Shown here: one piece after another, positions 1-6,551 of the stretch
How positions within the stretch are numbered: the first letter of the stretch is position 1
Layout of the letters: each line of letters opens with the position of its first letter
Assembly (NCBI GenBank): GCA_910588945.1
Contig: CAJUSF010000011.1
Span: 1-10,342 of the forward strand
Source: an uncultured Eggerthellaceae bacterium
GTDB taxonomy: Bacteria > Actinomycetota > Coriobacteriia > Coriobacteriales > Eggerthellaceae
Reading direction: 5' to 3'
DNA length: 10,342 nucleotides
Made by a program: the position numbers and the translations under genes
The notes under the pieces: generated by a model
What the model saw: only the letters and a program-made list of their open reading frames with translations
The model's database searches: none
Told to the model about the DNA's origin: nothing

Positions 1-119
1 ACGTGAGATCATGCGTTGTCTCAAACGATATGTATGTCGTGAGATCTATCGCGTGCTCTGCGCTGAGGAACGCCGTCGAAACCAGCAAAAAGAAGCCTCT
101 TGACAACATAGGAGCGTCG
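1..119. repeat. Left arm of window-bounding inverted repeat (>=117 bp)
   Basis: Bases 3-119 are the exact reverse complement of 10226-10342, with no mismatch seen; identity breaks at base 120. The match runs to the right-hand window edge, so 117 bp is a minimum. The arm contains an internal direct repeat of GTGAGATC (3-10 and 39-46). One frame is open through the whole arm, but no domain is recognisable. It could be the end of an insertion sequence or another dispersed repeat present in opposite orientations around this locus, or the arm of an invertible segment. The window edge could also be where a contig ended in a repeat. Confidence 0.9.
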
Positions 120-145
120 TCAACCCGATGCATTACCGGTTAAGC

Positions 146-181
146 AAAAAAAGGAGGGCAAGATCAATATCTCGCCCTCCT
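146..181 (-). terminator. Intrinsic terminator of module 2
   Basis: Read on the minus strand, arms at 181-174 and 159-152 form an 8-bp GC-rich stem (AGGAGGGC with GCCCTCCT). A G-U pair and four more base pairs (AGAT/ATCT) extend it around a four-base loop. A run of seven T residues (152-146) follows at once. This is a textbook Rho-independent terminator 27 bases past the stop codon of the two-cluster ferredoxin gene, and it marks the end of the leftward transcript. Confidence 0.93.
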
Positions 182-207
182 GCATTAAGTGGAAAAGCTG
201 CGCACGC

Positions 208-621
208 CTACTGACGGCAAGCGTAAACTACACCAGCCTTCTCGCCCTCTTCGGGCTCGGGTTCGAAAATTCTGAAGCCCTTATCCTCGCAACGCTTATA
301 CGCCTGCGCAAATGGGCTCTCTGGATCATCCACATCACCGTATGCAAGCGCCTCTGTTGGACACTCATACTCACACATCGGCATGAGGCCTTCCGCCTGA
401 CGTTCAGCACACCACGTACAACTCTTTTGATAGATGGGCTGCCAGCTCATATGCAGATCGGGATATACTCCCTCAGGACGATCGATCCCCGCACCTGATC
501 CGTTCGTGCGAACAGTCACGCGATACTCGTCATCTGCTAGATCGTGGCACATCTTGCATGCCATAGCGCATGTCCAGCAGCCGATGCAACGCTCAATATC
601 GACAAACATCTTCTTAGCCAT
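208..621 (-). CDS. Two-cluster [4Fe-4S] electron-transfer subunit (shortened DmsB/NrfC type)
   Basis: 137 residues. It probably transfers electrons to or from the catalytic subunit encoded just upstream. Cysteines form two groups: C12-x2-C15-x2-C18-x3-C22 near the N-terminus, and C68-x2-C71-x11-C83-x3-C87P. These match groups I and IV of four-cluster DmsB/NrfC-type subunits; groups II and III are absent. Against the 205-residue homologue at 6552-7169, the GVYPDL motif sits at the same residue number (51-56) and the group IV cysteines are offset by exactly 75, so the gap is one clean internal deletion. Extra cysteines occur at 111 and 135. The start is fixed by AAGGAGG at 630-636, eight bases upstream. 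The gap to the preceding stop is three bases, so translation is probably coupled. No signal peptide or membrane segment is seen. Confidence 0.93.
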   Translation of the reverse strand: MAKKMFVDIERCIGCWTCAMACKMCHDLADDEYRVTVRTNGSGAGIDRPEGVYPDLHMSWQPIYQKSCTWCAERQAEGLMPMCEYECPTEALAYGDVDDPESPFAQAYKRCEDKGFRIFEPEPEEGEKAGVVYACRQ

Positions 622-624
622 GGC

Positions 625-3045
625 TTATGCCTCCTTCACGATTGTGGTTTGCGGATTAGGCGTGATATCACCTTCGAACTTGCGAATATCGCACCACGAA
701 TCCCAATAGCAGTCAGTTGATCCCGTGAGCGAGCTCATCGACTCAACGTAAGGATTGGGATGATGCCCTGCAGCAATCCAATCGGCAAACCATTTATCCT
801 CAAGAGGTCCTTGAGAATCCTGACCTGCGCACTGATGTGTAATTTCAGCGTAGGTGCCCTCTTCAAACTGACGACGACGCCAACCGAACCACACATGAAC
901 CGTACCATCCGGTACGCTCTCATCAAGGACAAGACGTGTGACCACATGCCCGCGATCGTTGAAGACCTCAACCATATCCCCGTCGGCAAGCCCCAGACGC
1001 TCGGCTTGCGCAGGGTTGAGCCTCGTTGCAGGAGTCTCGCCGGAAAGTTTCACTGTAATCGGATCATCCGTGAAGCTTGATTGCATAAAGAAGCGCTGAC
1101 GTCCGGTAAACAACTGATACGGATACTCGGTAGACTTGCCGATCTTGTTCGGCTCAAGCACCTTTGTCGTAGCCATTCCCAGATCCGCAAGCTTCTCAGA
1201 GTACATGATCTCCATACGGCCGGTCTCGTTGTCAAGAACCTCTGCCGGATTAAGATACGGCGTATACTTGGGCTCGGGAGGCGCTGCTGCACGAATCATC
1301 TTCTCCTGCTTCAAGCGCTCATAGGTAACCGGCGGCTGGACTCCTGCAATGAGCGGATATTGCGATTGCAGACGGATATCGATGTACTCAGGACCTGTCA
1401 TGGTGAAATAATCCCCAAGACCAACACGCTTTGCGAGCTCGCTAAACACCCAAACCGGCTCGTGACAATCCCCTTGCGGCTCGATAGCAGCCTCTTGCAA
1501 AATAATATGGTTGTAGCAAGCGCCAGTGATAAGGTCCTCACGCTCGAACGACATACAATCAGGAAGCACATAATCTGCAATCTCACCGGTATCGGTAAGC
1601 CACACGTCATAATCGACAACAAGTTCCATGCCATCAACCACATCAAGCCAACGCTGACGATCTGGTTGCTGATGAACCGGGTTGCCGCTGCAGACGATGA
1701 GCGCTTTATACGGACTGTCTTCGCGCTCTGCCTTTGCAAACCACTGAGCCATACGAATCGGAACGGATTTCACGCCCTGAACTCCATCCGGACAGCTGAT
1801 CGGAAGATCGTTGAAGACAAGTGGCCAACTCTGCAGCTGCAGGGCCTCAAAAACACCAGAACCAGGCTTTCCGAGACGACCAGTAAGTGCGCCAAGCAAT
1901 AGGAACTGACGATATGTCTCGTTTGAGTTGCGATAGCGAAGACCATATCCAGACAAGATGAATGCGTTTTCCGCTTCCACCCAATCTCGAGTCAGACGCT
2001 CAGCATCCTCTGCCGTGATACCGCACTTTTCAGCCGCAAGTTCGAATGTGTACTCGGCGGCCGTCTCCTTGAGCTTTTCAAGCGCAGTGCTGTATTTCTT
2101 GCCGTTGATCTCATAGGTTCCGAAAAGCGGGATGTCCGCACCTTCTGGATATGCACCAGCCTTAGGCGCTACTGCTACCGCATGCCCAGCATTTGCATCC
2201 CAAACGAGAAACGATCCATCTTCTGTACGAGCTAGTAGTCCAGTTTCATTATCAACTAGATAAGCAGCGATTGTGCGTGCGAGCAGGTAGTCGTTTGCCT
2301 GAAGGTCGTTCTCAAGAATGTAGTTCACCATAGCCATGGCAAGATAGCCATCCGATGCCGGTTTTATGGCGACGAATTCATCGGCAAAACCTGCGGTTCC
2401 GTCGAAGATCAATCCGAGATCGACTATACGCGCACCCGCCTCACGTGCGCGGACAAGATTCTGTGCACAACGCATCTGATTCTCGATGGGATTACAGCCC
2501 CAAACATAAATCAGATCGGTGCCCACCATGATTCGAGGATCGATGACAGTGCGCGGGAACTCGCTTCCGGCGTTGTAAAATTCGGCGTAGAAAGGACCGT
2601 TGTCAAGGCCAATTGAGCCAAGCGGAACCGTGACACCAAATGTGTTAGCGAATCTGAACGGCATCAGATTCTCAAAGCTGTATTGTGCAGGAACTCCCGC
2701 ACCAAGATTCCAGAGCACAACTGAATCCGGTCCGTAGGTATCGCGAATATGACAGAGTTTTTCGCCAATCTCATCAAGCGCTTGGTCCCAAGAGATCTCT
2801 TCCCATTTGCCCTCGCCGCGCTCGCCGACGCGCTTTAGCGGCTTTTTTAGTCTGTTGGGATCATACGGCTGACGACCGGCCAGACAGCCTTTCTGACAAA
2901 TGTGCCCATCGGGCTTTTCTGGATCGGAGTAGATCACTTTTTCAGTACGCGCGATCTTACCATCCTTAACAATAGTCTTGATAGCGCAGTAATCGTGATC
3001 GCCCCAACCTGGGCATGCCGTGTAGACGAAGGACTCTTCGCTCAT
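625..3045 (-). CDS. Molybdopterin oxidoreductase catalytic subunit, DMSO reductase family, no Tat signal
   Basis: 806 residues from the chosen ATG at 3045, which has AGGAG at 3058-3062; an in-frame ATG at 3093 has no ribosome binding site. The family is shown by the N-terminal Fe-S-type segment, the shared PLKRVGERGEGK-x5-SWD-x-ALDE motif (about 69-92), the WGCNP region, and a C-terminal dinucleotide-binding domain (about 650-770). It should hold a bis-pterin guanine dinucleotide Mo or W cofactor. Oddities: no twin-arginine signal, so probably cytoplasmic. The Fe-S motif is C11-x8-C20-x29-C50, lacking the usual second cysteine (G15, D16 or H17 lie there). The motif usually read as DPR is DLGLIFD. 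Ser144 aligns with Asp183 of the 7178-9589 enzyme in an x-IGL-x-NG motif that may carry the metal ligand. It is cotranscribed with the two-cluster ferredoxin. The substrate is unknown; it could be a reductase, dehydroxylase or hydratase-like enzyme. Confidence 0.92.
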   Translation of the reverse strand: MSEESFVYTACPGWGDHDYCAIKTIVKDGKIARTEKVIYSDPEKPDGHICQKGCLAGRQPYDPNRLKKPLKRVGERGEGKWEEISWDQALDEIGEKLCHIRDTYGPDSVVLWNLGAGVPAQYSFENLMPFRFANTFGVTVPLGSIGLDNGPFYAEFYNAGSEFPRTVIDPRIMVGTDLIYVWGCNPIENQMRCAQNLVRAREAGARIVDLGLIFDGTAGFADEFVAIKPASDGYLAMAMVNYILENDLQANDYLLARTIAAYLVDNETGLLARTEDGSFLVWDANAGHAVAVAPKAGAYPEGADIPLFGTYEINGKKYSTALEKLKETAAEYTFELAAEKCGITAEDAERLTRDWVEAENAFILSGYGLRYRNSNETYRQFLLLGALTGRLGKPGSGVFEALQLQSWPLVFNDLPISCPDGVQGVKSVPIRMAQWFAKAEREDSPYKALIVCSGNPVHQQPDRQRWLDVVDGMELVVDYDVWLTDTGEIADYVLPDCMSFEREDLITGACYNHIILQEAAIEPQGDCHEPVWVFSELAKRVGLGDYFTMTGPEYIDIRLQSQYPLIAGVQPPVTYERLKQEKMIRAAAPPEPKYTPYLNPAEVLDNETGRMEIMYSEKLADLGMATTKVLEPNKIGKSTEYPYQLFTGRQRFFMQSSFTDDPITVKLSGETPATRLNPAQAERLGLADGDMVEVFNDRGHVVTRLVLDESVPDGTVHVWFGWRRRQFEEGTYAEITHQCAGQDSQGPLEDKWFADWIAAGHHPNPYVESMSSLTGSTDCYWDSWCDIRKFEGDITPNPQTTIVKEA

Positions 3046-3113
3046 AGGCCTAACACTCTCCTCTCGATTTTTGCAACAGTCGATCTGCTGCATTCATGCA
3101 TTTACTTATAGAC

Positions 3114-3142
3114 TTTATAACTGCGTATGAGAAGGTTGTTTC
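3114..3142 (-). promoter_or_regulatory. Candidate promoter of module 2
   Basis: On the minus strand, GAAACA (3142-3137) and TATAAA (3119-3114) are separated by 17 bases. The -10 matches consensus at five of six positions and the -35 only at three. Transcription would begin near 3107, giving a leader of about 60 bases before the ATG at 3045. The -35 lies inside the TTGTT/AACAA inverted repeat, which would suit repression. The weak -35 keeps this tentative. Confidence 0.4.
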
Positions 3143-3162
3143 GCCAACAATTGCCAAATTGT
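3136..3162. promoter_or_regulatory. Candidate operator: two overlapping inverted repeats in the divergent intergenic region
   Basis: TTGTT-5 bases-AACAA (3136-3150) overlaps a perfect ACAATT-gcca-AATTGT (3147-3162). Sixteen-base palindromes of this AT-rich kind are typical MarR-family binding sites. They lie between the leftward catalytic gene and the rightward double-MarR gene, so one bound protein could control both. An AT-rich TAATATATT stretch at 3162-3170 could serve as a -10 for the regulator, but no good -35 accompanies it. Confidence 0.5.
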
Positions 3163-3190
3163 AATATATTGATATTGAACTAATTTTGGG

Positions 3191-3276
3191 CTCTGAAAGC
3201 CTGAGACGGGGTTCAGAGTGAACTGACGTTGCAGTCCTCCCTAAAGAGACTAGCTTCGCGTCATGATCAGGCTTTC
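3191..3276 (+). other. Inverted repeats in the leader of the regulator gene
   Basis: Two perfect inverted repeats lie upstream of the regulator: CTCTGAA (3191-3197) with TTCAGAG (3212-3218), and GAAAGCCTGA (3195-3204) with TCAGGCTTTC (3267-3276). The left arms share bases 3195-3197, so the two stems are partly mutually exclusive. This could be a structured 5' untranslated region or a DNA site. No known riboswitch consensus was recognised, and no poly-T terminator follows. Confidence 0.4.
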
Positions 3277-3329
3277 GCTATCTTTATGAACGGGATAAGC
3301 CTTGGTGTTACAAATAGAAGGGAATCGTG

Positions 3330-4262
3330 ATGAGCGCACCTGCAAGGCCCGAAACGCTATATCGCAAGCACGTGGAGATGTGTCACCTCCCGGAAAATGA
3401 GCATACGTTCGACTTCATGAGCGACTATCTCACCATGATGGACATTCTGGCGAAAGCGATCACGCACGGGCTTGAGGAGGCCTGCCGCATCACGCCGCTT
3501 CAATACAGAATCATGATCCGCATGCTCGCAGATTCAGACATGCACACGAAGAGCCTGTCGGCCGATTTGCATGTGGGGGTGTCAACCGTATCAGTTGCGG
3601 TCTCGAAACTCGCGAACAAAAAGCTCATCTCAAGAAGCGAAAGTGCGACCGACATGCGGCTTGTCGGACTCAATCTCACAGATGCCGGGCGCGCGCTTGT
3701 CGCTAAAGCCGACCTGGCGGTATACACAATAATGACCGAGTATTGGAACACGCTCACCCGCGAACAGCTCGAGGCGGCGATGACCAGCTCAATATCTGCA
3801 GTAGAGCGCTACTCACATATGAGATATGAGAACGGAGAGCCCCGGATTGACACCGCGTTTGTGGACACTGTGATGATCTCAAGGATGCTCACAGCGCAGG
3901 CTTTGCAGGAGCACGGAATGACCGCTGCGGACTATCGCGTTTTGCTTGCGCTGAAGATCATGGGCGGGCGCAGTTTCAGCGCTGACATCGCAAAGTTTCT
4001 CTTCTTAAACTCAAGCGATCTGACATCTTGCATCAAAAATCTGGAGGCGATGGGGCTTATCACGCGCCAGCGCATGGAGGAGAACAGGCGCATCCGGGTG
4101 ATAGAGCTGACCTTAAAAGGAAATGCACGTACGATCGAGCTTTTACCGATCGTATTCGATGCGCTTCATGAGACCTGTCATAGCTCCGATGAGCTCATCA
4201 AGATCCACGTCTCAGCCGCACGCGATCTTGTGGCACGAAAGCGCCATCGCGGCGACTTCTGA
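3330..4262 (+). CDS. Tandem double-MarR-type transcriptional regulator
   Basis: 310 residues, about twice a normal MarR protein (130-160). It carries two winged-helix units. The first (about residues 30-165) has a recognition-helix segment VGVSTVSVAVSKLANKKLI and the classic wing D-x-R-x5-LTDAG. The second (about 178-300) has LFLNSSDLTSCIKNLEAMGLI, then ENRRIRVIELTLKG. MarR proteins normally dimerise, so this chain may fold as a single-chain pseudo-dimer with two non-identical half-site readers. The ATG at 3330 has AAGGGA at 3318-3323, six bases upstream; the GTG at 3327 is too close to it. It diverges from module 2 and converges on torD, so the nearby oxidoreductase genes are the natural targets. 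The effector is unknown; MarR ligands are often small aromatic or oxidising compounds. The protein has few cysteines and no obvious redox motif. Confidence 0.88.
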   Translation: MSAPARPETLYRKHVEMCHLPENEHTFDFMSDYLTMMDILAKAITHGLEEACRITPLQYRIMIRMLADSDMHTKSLSADLHVGVSTVSVAVSKLANKKLISRSESATDMRLVGLNLTDAGRALVAKADLAVYTIMTEYWNTLTREQLEAAMTSSISAVERYSHMRYENGEPRIDTAFVDTVMISRMLTAQALQEHGMTAADYRVLLALKIMGGRSFSADIAKFLFLNSSDLTSCIKNLEAMGLITRQRMEENRRIRVIELTLKGNARTIELLPIVFDALHETCHSSDELIKIHVSAARDLVARKRHRGDF

Positions 4263-4335
4263 CGGGTTTTGCGGATTTTACGAGCCCTGCAGGCCTTGCG
4301 GGTTTTGCGGGTTTTGCGAGCGCTTCGGGTTTTGC
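4263..4335. repeat. Four copies of CGGGTTTTGC between convergent genes
   Basis: The ten-base word CGGGTTTTGC occurs at 4263-4272, 4299-4308, 4308-4317 and 4326-4335; the two middle copies overlap by one base in a nine-base period. It fills the gap between the convergent regulator and torD genes, starting one base after the regulator stop. The only hairpin seen is a weak CCGG-CTTA-CCGG followed by TTT (4336-4350), so no convincing bidirectional terminator is present. Confidence 0.75.
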
Positions 4336-4355
4336 CGGCTTACCGGTTTAGCAGG

Positions 4356-5108
4356 TCAGCTGGATTGAACGAATTCTTCCATCAGCGCCTTCGCCAAAGC
4401 TAGAATGCCGACATAATAGCCGTTCTCGCATTCGTCATACACCTTATCTCGCAAATTCGAAATCCATCCGAGCGGATGATCGACAATGAAAGCGCAGATT
4501 TGGTCGACCGAAGCATAACGCTCGGCTTCCCCATTTGCCGCGCTAAGCGCAACTTCTGGCTCTCCGAGAACTCCGGGCTCCCCTAGCTCTTCGCCTGCCT
4601 CATCTGAACAAGTCTCGATCTCGACCGCGTCGGCGCCTGCATCCGATCTATTAGCCGCCCGTCGACACATCTCTGACAAGGTCAGCAGCTCAAGACCAAT
4701 ATGATCCGCATATTGATTGTTGGCATTGTTGACCTCAAGGCCCATATCGCGAAGGATATTCTGCATATCAATGGTAGGCTGGCCGAAACCAACGCTCACG
4801 CCCTCTTCACGATTCATAGTCTCCCAAGGAGGGGCGGCCGGAGCCGGCGGTCCGATGAAGAGCTTCGTGTACTCGACCGAAACCTCTTCGACCATATCCC
4901 TGCCCATAGACGCGGCAACAAACGCTCCATCGGCGAATTCGGTGCACCGCCCGATATATTCCGCCACACGATCGCTATCAAAATTGGGGAACGCAAGCCA
5001 AAACTCGGGATTGAGCCCAATATCTTGCGTCTGACTCATAGGCTTTAGCAGCGAATTGCCGAGAAACGCGAACACGTCTGCATACTCAAGCAGTCTATCT
5101 TTGTTCAT
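4356..5108 (-). CDS. TorD/DmsD-family chaperone for molybdoenzyme maturation
   Basis: 250 residues. Family members bind the Tat signal peptide or apo-form of a DMSO-reductase-family enzyme and hold it in the cytoplasm until cofactor insertion. Supporting features are the all-helical N-terminal half, the LFIGPPAPAAPPWE segment (about 83-96; compare the family LFxGP...PPYES), and YADHIGLELLTLSEM (about 133-147), which matches the conserved H-x3-EL helix. A low-complexity acidic insert (about 155-195, with two GEP repeats) separates this from the C-terminal helices. The start has AGGAGG at 5114-5119, five bases upstream. It lies downstream of the NrfD gene on the same strand, so its likely client is the Tat-exported subunit at 7178-9589. 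Service to the signal-less enzyme at 625-3045 is also possible. Confidence 0.88.
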   Translation of the reverse strand: MNKDRLLEYADVFAFLGNSLLKPMSQTQDIGLNPEFWLAFPNFDSDRVAEYIGRCTEFADGAFVAASMGRDMVEEVSVEYTKLFIGPPAPAAPPWETMNREEGVSVGFGQPTIDMQNILRDMGLEVNNANNQYADHIGLELLTLSEMCRRAANRSDAGADAVEIETCSDEAGEELGEPGVLGEPEVALSAANGEAERYASVDQICAFIVDHPLGWISNLRDKVYDECENGYYVGILALAKALMEEFVQSS

Positions 5109-5189
5109 ATCAGCCTCCTGTTGTTATGGAAAAGCATGCCCATTTTACTCAATAGAGACCGGAGTATCGGGTCTGCTTAAACCAAGAGC

Positions 5190-5292
5190 GACATGTGTCG
5201 AAGCATCGCCTTGCAAAGACTCCTTGTCGGAATTTGAGGGAGAGTGCATCCGATGCCTTTACAAGAGAGAGGGGGTAGCCTCGACACATGTC
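5190..5292 (-). other. Intercistronic inverted-repeat structure between nrfD-type and torD-type genes
   Basis: A perfect 12-bp inverted repeat, GACATGTGTCGA (5190-5201) with TCGACACATGTC (5281-5292), brackets 79 bases. Within it GCATCG (5203-5208) pairs with CGATGC (5251-5256), which can alternatively join a local GCATC/GATGC. On the transcript the stem opens nine bases after the upstream stop codon. No T-run follows, so it is not a simple terminator. It may be an mRNA processing or stability element, a riboswitch-like leader of the chaperone gene, or the remains of a small inverted-repeat element. No target duplication was seen. Confidence 0.6.
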
Positions 5293-5301
5293 AAATAGGT
5301 G

Positions 5302-6537
5302 CTAGACAGCTTGCGGAGTCGCGCCCTCTTGCGACGCGATCGCCTCGTCATCGGCCGAATCGACCTTATTCGCAATGTTATTTGCAAACATCGTCTTTTG
5401 AGCAATCGCCCAGAAGATGATGGCACCAACACTTACCACGCCAACAGCGATCAAAACCTCGGGCACTGTCGGGAAGTAGAAACCGTAGAGCGACCACATG
5501 CCCATACCGCCTTCTTGAGCGGTGAAAGTACCAAGTGCAATTCCTGGCGCGCCCTCGATATTGGGAAGCACAAACGCGGTGAGCAACAGCCATACACGCT
5601 TGCAGAACACGCCAAGGATCACAAGAACGCTTGCGGTTACGACAAGATTCTCGTTCTCGCGGTTCTTCGCGAAAACAAGGATAAGAAACGGGATCACAAG
5701 CCCTGCGATGATCTCAATCCAGAAAAATGGAGCAGTTGAGCCTGTTGTCATAATTGCGAGCGTTTCAGCACCGGCAGCGCCAGGGTATGCCATGGTAATG
5801 AGCTCGCAACCAATAAAGAATGCATCCACCGCAATGCAGGTGGCCAAAAGACCAGCAAGCGTCGCGATAAGGTTTTTATCCGTCTTGAACTTGCTCGACT
5901 TATTGAGCCCAGAAAGCACGCAAAGCAATAGAGCCAAACCTGAATCCATGGCAGACGCCACGAATATAGGAGCCAAAATGGCCGTGTACCAGCCCTCTTT
6001 TGCGATCTGCAGACCGAAGATCCAAGCAGTGATGCTATGCACCAAGATAGCAATCGGAAGCGCGAAGCGAGAGATAATCTCGACCTTGCGAGGAGCATCG
6101 TCTTTCTTTGAATTCATGAACACCAGATAAAGAATGTTGATCACAAGATAAAGCGTGATCACGCACACATCCCAAAGCAGCGGGGATGCGAAGTTCGGTC
6201 CTACAAGCAAACGCCAAATGTTTTGGATTGATCCCAAGTCAACCAACACAAACATACCAGCTACGCAGATGCATGCAGTGGACAGGATAACCGCAGGCAT
6301 TGCTACCGCCTTGAAGCGTTTGATATGAAAAACGCTTGCCGAGCTTGCCACAATAAGACCGCCAGCGGAAAGTCCTACAAAGAACATAAACATTATGATG
6401 TAGAGACCCCACGAGTTGGCGTTGCTCATCCCTGTGATGCCGAGACCTGTTACCAGCTGGTATATCCAGCATCCGATTCCAACAAGTGCCAAGACTGCCA
6501 AAGCTATGAAGGCAGGTTTTTTCATCAGATTACTCAT
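5302..6537 (-). CDS. NrfD/PsrC-family membrane anchor subunit
   Basis: 411 residues with about ten predicted hydrophobic helices (roughly 8-30, 43-66, 78-100, 118-140, 152-176, 183-208, 222-248, 265-288, 296-320 and 350-380). NrfD-type proteins sit in the cytoplasmic membrane and exchange electrons between the menaquinone pool and the Fe-S subunit. Family traits are the NSWGLY-x-IMFMFFVGLSAGG segment (about 41-60) and the TTGSTAPFFWIEIIAGL stretch (about 264-280). The tail is short, polar and acidic. The ATG at 6537 follows the Fe-S gene stop by 14 bases, with an AGGAAGG-type ribosome binding site overlapping that stop; an in-frame ATG four codons in is possible. With the two upstream genes it forms a complete catalytic, electron-transfer and membrane module. 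Confidence 0.94.
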   Translation of the reverse strand: MSNLMKKPAFIALAVLALVGIGCWIYQLVTGLGITGMSNANSWGLYIIMFMFFVGLSAGGLIVASSASVFHIKRFKAVAMPAVILSTACICVAGMFVLVDLGSIQNIWRLLVGPNFASPLLWDVCVITLYLVINILYLVFMNSKKDDAPRKVEIISRFALPIAILVHSITAWIFGLQIAKEGWYTAILAPIFVASAMDSGLALLLCVLSGLNKSSKFKTDKNLIATLAGLLATCIAVDAFFIGCELITMAYPGAAGAETLAIMTTGSTAPFFWIEIIAGLVIPFLILVFAKNRENENLVVTASVLVILGVFCKRVWLLLTAFVLPNIEGAPGIALGTFTAQEGGMGMWSLYGFYFPTVPEVLIAVGVVSVGAIIFWAIAQKTMFANNIANKVDSADDEAIASQEGATPQAV

Positions 6538-6551
6538 TTTATTCCACCTTC

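Noticed and set aside
100..128. TTGACA in the left inverted-repeat arm as a -35
   Set aside because: No -10-like hexamer lies 16-18 bases downstream in either arm's context.
1081..1902. 273-codon open frame on the plus strand
   Set aside because: It lies entirely antisense within the well-supported catalytic subunit gene, shows no family motif and lacks a ribosome binding site.
3046..3093. Upstream in-frame start adding 16 residues to the module 2 catalytic subunit
   Set aside because: The extra segment lacks a Shine-Dalgarno sequence, is not a signal peptide, and covers the AGGAG that suits the ATG at 3045.
3198..3206. CTGAGA motif suggesting a TPP riboswitch
   Set aside because: The other conserved TPP elements (the ACCTGATC-like segment and the paired helper helices) are absent.
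5109..5160. TTGAGT-18-CATAAC as a promoter for the TorD-type gene
   Set aside because: The -10 would lie only about 12-15 bases from the AUG, leaving no room for a leader containing the AGGAGG site.
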